A stretch of 17,645 bases of DNA. It comes from Candidatus Uhrbacteria bacterium (GTDB lineage: Bacteria; Patescibacteriota; Patescibacteriia; SG8-24). The stretch is taken from positions 1 to 17,645 of the forward strand of contig JACQSM010000040.1 in the NCBI GenBank assembly GCA_016205965.1, in the 5' to 3' direction. This document shows positions 1-5,389 of this stretch, in pieces (the stretch's first letter is position 1; each line of letters begins with the position of its first letter). A program made the translations under genes and the position numbers. The notes beneath the pieces are model-generated. The model did not search any database and was not told where the DNA came from. It saw only the letters and a program-made list of their open reading frames with translations.

Positions 1-105
<105 letters not shown>

Positions 106-142
106 AAGCGATTCGTCCTTGCGGACTTGCCGCTCCAGTAAC

Positions 143-167
143 GTCCGACAGCTTTCGCCGGTCGGAC
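143..167 (-). other. Hairpin in the 16S rRNA leader
   Basis: A perfect 7-bp stem (GTCCGAC / GTCGGAC, arms 143-149 and 161-167) lies about 40 nt upstream of the mature 16S 5' end in the transcribed leader. It may take part in leader folding or processing. The matching 3' processing strand, if any, is outside the window. Confidence 0.5.
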
Positions 168-213
168 ACTCAACTTACTCTACTCATTAGAATAGATGTG
201 GCTCACCATCTCG

Positions 214-232
214 ATCATATTGTCAAAGTTCG
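214..232 (-). promoter_or_regulatory. boxA-like antitermination element in rRNA leader
   Basis: On the minus strand the leader contains GAACTTTGACAATATGAT, which resembles the boxA of rRNA operons (E. coli TGCTCTTTAACAATTTAT). It lies downstream of both promoters and about 110 nt before the 16S 5' end, the position expected for NusB/NusE-dependent antitermination. The TTGACA inside it has no -10 at a usable spacing, which argues for boxA rather than a third promoter. Confidence 0.5.
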
Positions 233-242
233 GGACTCCCAC

Positions 243-271
243 AGTTTAGGGATACCGCCAGATACTGTCAA
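243..271 (-). promoter_or_regulatory. rRNA promoter P2
   Basis: Sigma-70-type promoter reading towards the 16S gene: TTGACA at 266-271, 17-bp spacer, TAAACT at 243-248. Predicted transcription start is near 236. It is the downstream member of a tandem pair. Confidence 0.75.
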
Positions 272-339
272 GCGTCGCCCCACCCGTGAAAAAGAAAGAG
301 CTTTTTTGGCCGAAATAAGCGGCAAATAAGCTCGCGGGA

Positions 340-368
340 AGTATACGTGAGGGCCTGGGAGGTGTCAA
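340..368 (-). promoter_or_regulatory. rRNA promoter P1
   Basis: Near-perfect sigma-70 promoter reading towards the 16S gene: TTGACA at 363-368, exactly 17 bp spacer, TATACT at 340-345. Predicted start is near 333, giving a leader of about 230 nt. Tandem promoters of this kind are usual for rRNA operons. Confidence 0.85.
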
Positions 369-431
369 GCAGAAAGAACCTCTTTGGTCGCGCGTCTTTG
401 AATAGTAGCGGGGTAAGCGCCGGATGTGTTC

Positions 432-460
432 TGGGTCAAGAACGCGGTCGGTGCTATACT
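432..460 (+). promoter_or_regulatory. Promoter of the secreted repeat protein gene (extended -10)
   Basis: TGCTATACT at 452-460 is an extended -10 element; the -35 (TGGGTC, 17 bp upstream) is poor. Predicted start is near 467, so the leader before ATG 490 would be about 23 nt. It is divergent from the rRNA promoters 90 bp away. Confidence 0.6.
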
Positions 461-489
461 TCACACTGAACTAAAAAATTATTCATCAT

Positions 490-1236
490 ATGTTCAATAG
501 ACTCGCTACTGCCGCCAGCGCCATCGCTCTGATGATCGCTCTGCCGGTCGCCGCCCAGACGTCGAATACTAATTCTTCGACGAACGCCAACACCAAGGTC
601 GAAAAGAAGATCGAGAAAATGGAGAATCGTCTCGAGAAGAAAATCGAGAAGACGGAAAAGAAAGTCGAGAAGGCTGCAAGCAAGACCGACGCATTGAAGG
701 CTCGCCGCGAGCTGCAGAAGCAGAAGGCGCAGTGCTTAAAGGATGCCACCAAGGTTCATGCCAAGGCCGTCCAGGAGGCCCGCGCCACCTACCTCGAGGC
801 ACTCAAGAAAGCTCGCCAGACGCTCATGGAGGCTCTGAAGACCTCGCGCGAGGTGCATGATAAAGCCGTCAAAGCCGCCCGCGAAACCTACTTGGCAAGC
901 GACAAGGGTGAGGCTGCCAAGACTGCCTGGGCGGCTGCTCGCAAGCAGGCCAACGCCGACTGGGAGGCTGCCAAGAAGACCGCCCGCGCCAAGTGGGAAA
1001 CTGACCGCAAGGCTGCGCAAGCCGATTGGGACGCCGCCAAGAAGAAGGCAAGGGCCGCTTGGGATGCCGCCAAGAAGAAGTGCAATGAGATGACCCTGCC
1101 GCCGGTGAACGCCAACGGCAACACCAACGTCAACGGCTCCACCAACACGAATACATCTACGAACACGAACACTAATACGTCGACGAATACCAACGACAAT
1201 ACGAACACCAACACCTCGACCAACACCAACAGCTAG
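490..1236 (+). CDS. Secreted helical 11-residue-repeat protein with Asn/Thr-rich tail
   Basis: 248 residues. Residues 1-22 are a Sec signal peptide with cleavage after VAA. Residues 23-36 are an Asn/Thr/Ser linker, and 37-66 a Lys/Glu coiled coil (repeated EKKIEK). From about residue 83 to 199 an Ala/Lys-rich helix repeats every 11 residues: Trp at 147, 158, 169, 180 and 191, and His90, Tyr101, Leu112, His123, Tyr134 in the same register before a two-residue shift. The C-terminal 45 residues are almost only Asn and Thr. Only two Cys are present (82, 198). No catalytic motif is visible, and no known family is recognised. The protein is most likely exported and structural or wall/surface-associated (inference). 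No Shine-Dalgarno sequence precedes ATG 490. The start is supported by the signal peptide and the promoter position. Confidence 0.88.
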   Translation: MFNRLATAASAIALMIALPVAAQTSNTNSSTNANTKVEKKIEKMENRLEKKIEKTEKKVEKAASKTDALKARRELQKQKAQCLKDATKVHAKAVQEARATYLEALKKARQTLMEALKTSREVHDKAVKAARETYLASDKGEAAKTAWAAARKQANADWEAAKKTARAKWETDRKAAQADWDAAKKKARAAWDAAKKKCNEMTLPPVNANGNTNVNGSTNTNTSTNTNTNTSTNTNDNTNTNTSTNTNS

Positions 1237-1243
1237 TCAGAAT

Positions 1244-1316
1244 ATCAGGAGGCGGCCCTTTAGGGCCGCCTGCGAATCGAGGATTCATAGGGCCGCCTGA
1301 AGGCGGCCCTCCTGAT
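1244..1316. repeat. Palindromic repeat copy A / bidirectional terminator-like element
   Basis: The whole gap between two convergent genes is a nested palindrome. Outer arms ATCAGGAGG (1244-1252) and CCTCCTGAT (1308-1316) enclose two perfect 10-bp hairpins: AGGCGGCCCT/AGGGCCGCCT at 1250-1271 and the reverse arrangement at 1289-1310. A small GAATC/GATTC hairpin sits at 1274-1286. No long T-tract follows, so termination is by structure or by Rho. The core is shared with elements at 7667, 9287 and 12587. Confidence 0.8.
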
Positions 1317-1978
1317 TATGAGCGTTTCATCTTCGAGCGGCGCCAGACGGCTACTTTGGCGTGGTCGCCGGAGAGCAGAATCTTCGGTACGCGCCAGACC
1401 TTGCCTTTCTTGGGCGTAAAAATCTCCGGCCGCGTGTACTGCGGATATTCCGTTACGCCCTCTTCGGAATGGGACTCTTCGGCGATCGAGGCGGCCTTGC
1501 CGACCACGCCGGGAACCATCCGAGCCACGGCATCGACTACGACCATGGCCGGGAGCTCGCCCCCGGTCAGCACGTAAGGACCGATCGAGAGTTCCTCATC
1601 GGCCAGATGCCGGGCCACCCGCTCGTCGACGCCCTCGTAGCGGCCGCAGAGCAGCACCAGACGCTTGTACTTGGCCAGTCGGCGGGCCTCTTTTTGCGAA
1701 AAAGGCTTGCCTTTGGCTGACATGAGAATGACGCGGTCGCCTTTGGCGCCGGCCTTGAGCGTTTTGAGCGCCTCGTAAAACGGCTCGACCTGCATGACCA
1801 TACCCGGTCCGCCGCCATACGGTTTATCGTCGACTTTGCGGTGCTTGCCGGCGGCCCAACGGCGCAGATCATGGACGCGAATATCCAAAAGTTTGCCGGC
1901 TACGGCCCGCTGGATGATCGATTCTTGGAAGTAGCCGGAGAACATCTCCGGGAAGATGGTTAGGATGTCGAAACGCAT
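1316..1978 (-). CDS. trmD: tRNA (guanine-N1-)-methyltransferase TrmD
   Basis: 220 residues, close to the family's usual length. TrmD uses S-adenosylmethionine to make m1G37 in tRNAs, preventing +1 frameshifts; it acts in the cytoplasm as a knotted dimer. Diagnostic motifs are all present: MRFDILTIFPEMF at the N-terminus, DDKPYGGGPGMVM (50-62), LCGRYEGVDERV (110-121) in the SPOUT knot, the LTGGELPAMVVVDAVAR segment (137-153), YPQYTRP (178-184) and LSGDHAKVAVWR (202-213). A longer in-frame reading exists upstream to 2125, but it crosses the sigma terminator and is not TrmD-like; ATG 1978 gives the canonical N-terminus. There is no Shine-Dalgarno sequence, and the predicted transcript starts only a few nt upstream. 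Confidence 0.97.
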   Translation of the reverse strand: MRFDILTIFPEMFSGYFQESIIQRAVAGKLLDIRVHDLRRWAAGKHRKVDDKPYGGGPGMVMQVEPFYEALKTLKAGAKGDRVILMSAKGKPFSQKEARRLAKYKRLVLLCGRYEGVDERVARHLADEELSIGPYVLTGGELPAMVVVDAVARMVPGVVGKAASIAEESHSEEGVTEYPQYTRPEIFTPKKGKVWRVPKILLSGDHAKVAVWRRSKMKRS

Positions 1979-1988
1979 AAGCGAATGG

Positions 1989-2017
1989 AGTCTAGCAATG
2001 AAAAAGCCCTTTTTCAA
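1989..2017 (-). promoter_or_regulatory. trmD promoter, overlapping the upstream terminator
   Basis: TTGAAA at 2012-2017, 17-bp spacer, TAGACT at 1989-1994 preceded by TGC (extended -10). The -35 lies in the loop and arm of the sigma-gene terminator and contains that gene's TGA stop. Expected start is near 1982, only about 4 nt before ATG 1978, so trmD mRNA would be nearly leaderless. Confidence 0.65.
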
Positions 2018-2022
2018 GGGCT
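2001..2022 (-). terminator. Rho-independent terminator of the sigma factor gene
   Basis: Stem AGCCCTT/AAGGGCT (arms 2016-2022 and 2005-2011) with a 4-nt loop, followed on the minus strand by five T. The stop codon of the sigma gene (2014-2016) lies in the loop and arm. Confidence 0.85.
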
Positions 2023-2871
2023 GACGGTGGGATCGTTTAGGAGCAGGCGGCGCAATTCGCGGAGCGCATTTGCCTCGATCTGGCGGATGCGCTCGCGGGA
2101 GAGAGGTTCGCCGCTTTTGGTCCATTCGGCGGCAGCATCTCCGATCTCATTGAGCGTCATCGGGCTTTCACAGAAGCGTCGTTCGATGACGGAGCGCTCA
2201 CTGACATGGAGGCTGTCGATGGCCTTGCCCAAGGCACGGAGGATACGATCCTTGCTGATGCGCTCCACCGGGTCGAGAGCGCGGGGATCGGCAAACTCCT
2301 CGGTGTGGGCGCCGTGCCAGTTCAGCCTCGAGTTCAAGGGCGAAGTCTGCGGCAAGGGATCGATCGTGGCGACGCTCTGGCGGATGCCCTCCAGGACCCA
2401 CAAGACCTTGTAGAGCGGCACCTTCATCTCGGCGGCAAGCAATTCGGCGGTCGGCTCGACCCCGGAGGCCAGGAGTCGGCGTTCGGCGGCGCAGAGCTTC
2501 CGGTTGATATCCCAGACCTGCACCGGAATGTGGACTGTTCTTGAGGTGTCGGCCACGCCGCGTTGGACGGCATTGCGGATCCAATAGGCTGCGTAGCTAA
2601 GCAGCCTGACGCCCTTGCTGGGATTGAACCGTTCAAGGCCCTTGTCGGCGCCAATCATCGCAAACTGCATGAGGTCGTCGATCGCCAGGCCGGACCACAT
2701 CATGGACTTGGCCATGCCGTAGGCGAAGGGAGTGATGGAAGCCAGGAGCTGGTGACGGGCCGCCTCGCGTTCGGCCTTGGTCGCTCCGTTGCGGAATTGT
2801 TCGACCATGACCAGCTCTTCTTGTCGGGAAAGCGGCTTGCAGGAAGGGTATGACTTGGAGCAGTCGCGCAT
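2014..2871 (-). CDS. Sigma-70 family RNA polymerase sigma factor (RpoD/RpoH-like)
   Basis: 285 residues. Region 2 spans about 38-115, with the helix ERFNPSKGVRLLSYAAYWIR (80-99) and RTVHIP (111-116) binding the -10 element and core polymerase. Region 3 is about 120-180 and region 4 about 207-277, with RERIRQIEANALRELR as the -35 recognition helix (259-274). There is no long region 1.1. The helix-turn-helix carries extra residues between NEIG (241-244) and SRERIRQ (258-264). GVRLLSY and the size resemble RpoH-type factors, while RTVHIP resembles RpoD; which group it belongs to is uncertain. The start is set by AAAGGAGGT at 2878-2886, 6 nt before ATG 2871; upstream ATGs lack such a site. It sits between khpA and trmD, an unusual location. 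Confidence 0.93.
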   Translation of the reverse strand: MRDCSKSYPSCKPLSRQEELVMVEQFRNGATKAEREAARHQLLASITPFAYGMAKSMMWSGLAIDDLMQFAMIGADKGLERFNPSKGVRLLSYAAYWIRNAVQRGVADTSRTVHIPVQVWDINRKLCAAERRLLASGVEPTAELLAAEMKVPLYKVLWVLEGIRQSVATIDPLPQTSPLNSRLNWHGAHTEEFADPRALDPVERISKDRILRALGKAIDSLHVSERSVIERRFCESPMTLNEIGDAAAEWTKSGEPLSRERIRQIEANALRELRRLLLNDPTVSP

Positions 2872-2877
2872 GAAAGG

Positions 2878-2886
2878 ACCTCCTTT
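2878..2886 (-). promoter_or_regulatory. Strong Shine-Dalgarno site deciding the sigma factor start
   Basis: AAAGGAGGT on the minus strand, 6 nt before ATG 2871. It is one of the few near-perfect ribosome binding sites in this window. Confidence 0.85.
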
Positions 2887-2911
2887 GTCCGCCTTGTTTT
2901 GCGAACGTCTC

Positions 2912-2940
2912 ATCATGCCATATTGCGAGCTATTTGGCAA
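2912..2940 (-). promoter_or_regulatory. Promoter of the sigma factor gene
   Basis: TTGCCA at 2935-2940, 17-bp spacer, CATGAT at 2912-2917 with an extended TGG just upstream. It follows the khpA terminator and gives a leader of about 35 nt containing the ribosome binding site. Confidence 0.55.
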
Positions 2941-2960
2941 GGTTGAAACGCAAAAACCGA

Positions 2961-2994
2961 AAAACGCAAAACCGACCGGCGGCTGCCGGTCGGT
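2961..2994 (-). terminator. Terminator of khpA
   Basis: Perfect 10-bp stem ACCGACCGGC/GCCGGTCGGT (arms 2985-2994 and 2971-2980) with an AGCC loop, followed on the minus strand by TTTGCGTTTTT. It lies 15 nt after the khpA stop. Confidence 0.88.
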
Positions 2995-3009
2995 TCGTGC
3001 TGCTGGCGC

Positions 3010-3339
3010 TTAGATTTTGAGGTCGACGGCCGAGGTATCGATGTCCTCGTTGGAGGAGCTCACCGGGCGCGACGGGCGGCGGCTGCCTTCCGGTTCGAAG
3101 ATCTTGAGGTTGACCCGGGCGTTGTTCTTGGCGCCGACGGTCTTGAGCAGGGTGCGGATGGCGCGGGCGGTGTTGCCCTGGCGGCCGATCACATAGCCCA
3201 TGTCTTCGGGGTTGATGAACAAGGTGATGAGAACGCCCTTCTCGTCGATGCGGCGTTCGGTTTTGACGTCATCCGGGTGGCCGACGATGGCTTTAACGAT
3301 GTATTCGACAAAATCCTGATCGAATTGCCGTTCTTCCAT
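3010..3339 (-). CDS. khpA: KH-domain RNA-binding protein KhpA-like
   Basis: 109 residues; typical KhpA/YlqC proteins are near 75-80 residues, so this one has a Ser/Arg-rich, acidic extension of about 30 residues (84-109). The single KH domain is clear: DFVEYIVKAIVGHPDDV at the N-terminus and the GxxG loop VIGRQGNTARAIR at 50-62. KhpA binds RNA, usually with KhpB, and is encoded next to rpsP in many bacteria. Reading frame extends upstream to 3453 but only with non-family residues; ATG 3339 begins the conserved domain. No clear Shine-Dalgarno sequence. The rpsP neighbourhood supports the assignment, although another gene now separates them. Confidence 0.93.
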   Translation of the reverse strand: MEERQFDQDFVEYIVKAIVGHPDDVKTERRIDEKGVLITLFINPEDMGYVIGRQGNTARAIRTLLKTVGAKNNARVNLKIFEPEGSRRPSRPVSSSNEDIDTSAVDLKI

Positions 3340-3424
3340 ATCTGGAATACCAGGTCTTTCCTGTTGCGGACGCGCGAGGAAAGGAGCCGTTATGAGTAAT
3401 CTTCGCCAGCGGCGAATCAAGAAT

Positions 3425-3453
3425 AAAATAACAGGCAGGCGGCGTAAAGTCAA
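3425..3453 (-). promoter_or_regulatory. khpA promoter
   Basis: TTGACT at 3448-3453, exactly 17 bp, TATTTT at 3425-3430. Predicted start is near 3418, giving a leader of about 80 nt. It lies just after the terminator of the preceding gene, so khpA is transcribed on its own. Confidence 0.65.
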
Positions 3454-3470
3454 CGAATTTTCGGCGAAAT

Positions 3471-3493
3471 GGAAAAGAACCCCGGAGGGTTCT
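3471..3493 (-). terminator. Terminator of the nuclease-like gene
   Basis: AGAACCC/GGGTTCT stem (arms 3487-3493 and 3476-3482), 4-nt loop, followed by TTTTCC on the minus strand. It starts directly after the TAG stop at 3494-3496. Confidence 0.8.
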
Positions 3494-4138
3494 CTAGCGC
3501 GCCAGGATCAGATCGTAAGCCATTGGCATGTGTCCGTGTCTGCCGGGCGTGAAACTCACCTTGTACCTTCTCGGCAATCTGCCGAGTTTCATGAGCTCGA
3601 GCAAACGTCGATCCTTCACGTTGGCCCTCTCGGCAACGTGGAAACCGAGCGTTTTGCCGTTGAGGATCACCATGAAGTCGGAACCGACCTCGGCGATGAA
3701 GCCGTCGGTTCGGCGTCGCTGATTTTCAAACCGCTGATTGACGCGGTTCCACGGATTGAAAATCTCGTATGATCCGGCGCCGGCGATGACCGCCCCGAAC
3801 ACTTGGCCGGCTTTCGGACGAAGGCTGGCTATGCGCTGAAGCAAGCGGAGTTCAGCCGACGCATTCAGCTCCGACCGCCGATGGGTGAACTCGATGTAGA
3901 CGAACACCGCCCGGCGGCCGATGTCGATGGTCTGCAGGAAATCCTGGAGCTTGTCGGGATCACTCCGGTTGAGGGTGATCTGCACGACGAACGGCAGGTG
4001 TCGCCGCGCGCCGTTGACCTTGGGGATCAGCTGATCCGTCTTCTCCTTGATGTCCCAAGTCGGGGACGTAGTGACGACACAGCCCAGTCTCCTCAAGCTG
4101 TCCGTCAGCTGTTCCTCAAACTGATGGCCGTTCATCAT
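3494..4138 (-). CDS. Uncharacterised protein, possible degenerate PD-(D/E)XK-like fold
   Basis: 214 residues, family not recognised. The N-terminal part shows the spacing of restriction-endonuclease-like folds: helix with Glu8/Glu9 (FEEQLTDSLRRLG), then EKTDQLIP with Asp35, then the strand FVVQITLN (50-57). Where an active PD-(D/E)XK enzyme has ExK there is Q53-I-T55, so it may be inactive or unrelated. The C-terminal half (about 140-214) is basic with several Arg/His. No signal peptide or membrane segment. ATG 4138 follows AAGGA by 7 nt. It has its own strong promoter and terminator and interrupts the usual rpsP-khpA pair, which suggests later insertion (inference). Confidence 0.85.
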   Translation of the reverse strand: MMNGHQFEEQLTDSLRRLGCVVTTSPTWDIKEKTDQLIPKVNGARRHLPFVVQITLNRSDPDKLQDFLQTIDIGRRAVFVYIEFTHRRSELNASAELRLLQRIASLRPKAGQVFGAVIAGAGSYEIFNPWNRVNQRFENQRRRTDGFIAEVGSDFMVILNGKTLGFHVAERANVKDRRLLELMKLGRLPRRYKVSFTPGRHGHMPMAYDLILAR

Positions 4139-4187
4139 GGCCTGTTCCTTTGTCGGGTACGACCGTCCAGACGAGGACGTTGGGCCG

Positions 4188-4216
4188 ATAATAGCAGAAA
4201 ATCGGCCTTCTGTCAA
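4188..4216 (-). promoter_or_regulatory. Promoter of the nuclease-like gene
   Basis: TTGACA at 4211-4216, 17-bp spacer ending in TGC (extended -10), TATTAT at 4188-4193. Among the best promoter matches in the window; expected start is near 4181, leader about 43 nt. Confidence 0.85.
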
Positions 4217-4255
4217 TGCAGGGCGTGGTAGTTAAAGGCTGATTGCGGAGAACGC

Positions 4256-4280
4256 AAAAGCGGCCGGTTAGGCCGCTTTT
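4256..4280. terminator. Terminator of rpsP, containing its stop codon in the loop
   Basis: Palindrome AAAAGCGGCC (4256-4265) / GGCCGCTTTT (4271-4280) with a 5-nt loop. The TAA stop of rpsP (4268-4270) lies in the loop. On the minus strand the stem is followed by TTTTGCG; the plus strand also ends in T, so it could work in both directions. Confidence 0.82.
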
Positions 4281-4582
4281 TGCTCCTTCTTGGGCGCTTC
4301 GGCCGCCTTCTTTCGCTTGAAGGTGGCCTTGAGCTTTTCACCGGTCAGGATTTTGGCGTCGATGAGGATGTTGTGGACGCTCGGGGTCGCTTTGGCGCCC
4401 TTGGCGAGCCAGTGCTTGATGCGTTCCTCGTCGAGTTTGATGGTCTTGGGCTTGGTGCGCGGATTGATGAAACCGACGGTTTCGAGCGAATCTCCCCAGG
4501 GGTCCTTGGACTTGCTCTGGACGAGAAGGCGATAGCTCGGCTCCTTGGTTTTTCCGACGCGGGACATTCGGATGATCAACAT
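4268..4582 (-). CDS. rpsP: 30S ribosomal protein S16
   Basis: 104 residues, slightly longer than the common 80-90 because of a Lys/Ala-rich tail. The N-terminus MLIIRMSRVGKTKEPSYRLL matches the S16 signature, followed by GFINPRTKPKTIKLDEERIKHWLAKGAKAT (the conserved NP and W-L-xGA elements). S16 is an early assembly protein of the 30S subunit. An upstream extension to 4681 is in frame but does not resemble S16. No Shine-Dalgarno sequence precedes ATG 4582. A weak possible promoter (TTGACG-N17-CACACT, about 4653-4681 on the minus strand) lies in the gap after nadD. Confidence 0.97.
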   Translation of the reverse strand: MLIIRMSRVGKTKEPSYRLLVQSKSKDPWGDSLETVGFINPRTKPKTIKLDEERIKHWLAKGAKATPSVHNILIDAKILTGEKLKATFKRKKAAEAPKKEQKAA

Positions 4583-4717
4583 AAATGCGGGTTGTAGCCG
4601 GGTGAGCGGCCCGACGATTTTGGCTAGATTCGGCAGCAGGTCGTATGGCGGCAGTGTGCCAGAGTACAGCCTGGTCGTCAAGACCCGACCCAGGTACCTG
4701 GTCCAAAGGGACAGTTT

Positions 4718-4738
4718 AAAAAAACCGCGTTGCCGCGG
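4718..4738 (-). terminator. Terminator of nadD
   Basis: CCGCG/CGCGG stem (arms 4734-4738 and 4725-4729) with a GCAA tetraloop, followed by seven T and AAAC on the minus strand. It starts 3 nt after the nadD stop. Confidence 0.88.
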
Positions 4739-4740
4739 GA

Positions 4741-5331
4741 TCAGGCTCTCTTTATGTAGAGAGAGTTCTTTTTGATGTAGTGTTCGACTGCGGGGACCAA
4801 CAGGTGCTTGATCGGCAGACCCTTGGCTAGTCGGTGCCGGATCAGCGTGCTCGACATCGGAAAGTGCACGCCAGTGAAGACTTTGCCGCAGGGCGGAACG
4901 TCTTGGACGGCAATCGGAAAACCGGAACGCATCACCACGGCCAGGTTGAAGTTGTACCAGATCTCCTCGCCGCGATACCAGCCGTGGATCTGGCTCTCAT
5001 TGCGACGGCCGCCCACGACCAGGTCGCTGCCCACGACATGCCAGCGTTCGCCGCGTTCGGCGAAGCGCCGATCGAGGTCGAAGGTGCGGGTAAAGTCTTC
5101 GCGGCTAAGGTCGGAGTAGTCGATGGTCACGTTGTCGATGCCGCTGAAGGTGGCGGTGATCATCACGGCGCGGTGCATCGGCGCGATATGACTGCGGGGT
5201 TTGTCGGCTCGGGGACCGCTCGGGATGATGATCACTTCGTCGAAGTAATCGGCGATCTCTTCGACGATCGTGCGATGGTGGAAGCCCGGCGGGTTGAAGT
5301 CGCCGCCGTACAGGGCGATGGTATGCGTCAT
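4741..5331 (-). CDS. nadD: Nicotinate-nucleotide adenylyltransferase-like protein (NadD)
   Basis: 196 residues, normal for NadD, which transfers AMP from ATP to nicotinate mononucleotide in NAD synthesis. The N-terminal strand and nucleotide loop LYGGDFNPPGFHHRTI (7-22), the GSDLV strand (101-105) and the C-terminal SSTLIRHRLAKG (160-171) plus VEHYIKKNSLY (182-192) follow the family. One oddity is that the usual HxGH motif reads G-F-H-H (16-19); only the last His is kept. ATG 5331 has GAGG 5 nt upstream. It lies 55 bp after smc with no terminator between them, and also has its own promoter. Confidence 0.9.
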   Translation of the reverse strand: MTHTIALYGGDFNPPGFHHRTIVEEIADYFDEVIIIPSGPRADKPRSHIAPMHRAVMITATFSGIDNVTIDYSDLSREDFTRTFDLDRRFAERGERWHVVGSDLVVGGRRNESQIHGWYRGEEIWYNFNLAVVMRSGFPIAVQDVPPCGKVFTGVHFPMSSTLIRHRLAKGLPIKHLLVPAVEHYIKKNSLYIKRA

Positions 5332-5361
5332 GGCTTCCTCACATGGAAAAGGACTCGTAAA

Positions 5362-5389
5362 AGTATGCGCCGTCGTGCCTGAAAGTCAA
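5362..5389 (-). promoter_or_regulatory. nadD promoter overlapping the smc stop codon
   Basis: TTGACT at 5384-5389, 16-bp spacer, CATACT at 5362-5367. The TGA stop of smc (5386-5388) forms part of the -35. Expected start is near 5355, leader about 24 nt. Confidence 0.55.

Noticed and set aside
221..226. Third rRNA promoter at TTGACA
   Set aside because: The nearest TATTCT is 26 bp away; no -10 at 15-19 bp. The site fits a boxA-like element better.
246..464. 72-residue minus-strand frame in the rRNA promoter region
   Set aside because: It covers both rRNA promoters and their leader; no start signal and no protein-like pattern.
1090..1236. Possible CRISPR or tandem DNA repeat in the ACNAACACN-rich stretch
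   Set aside because: The repetition is codon-level Asn/Thr low complexity in a continuous reading frame; no regular repeat-spacer units.
1979..2125. 49-residue N-terminal extension of TrmD
   Set aside because: It runs back through the sigma gene terminator and coding end, and lacks family resemblance; the conserved MRFDILTIFP starts at 1978.
3340..3453. N-terminal extension of KhpA (hydrophobic, Arg-rich)
   Set aside because: It would cover the khpA promoter region and is not part of KH proteins; ATG 3339 starts the conserved domain.
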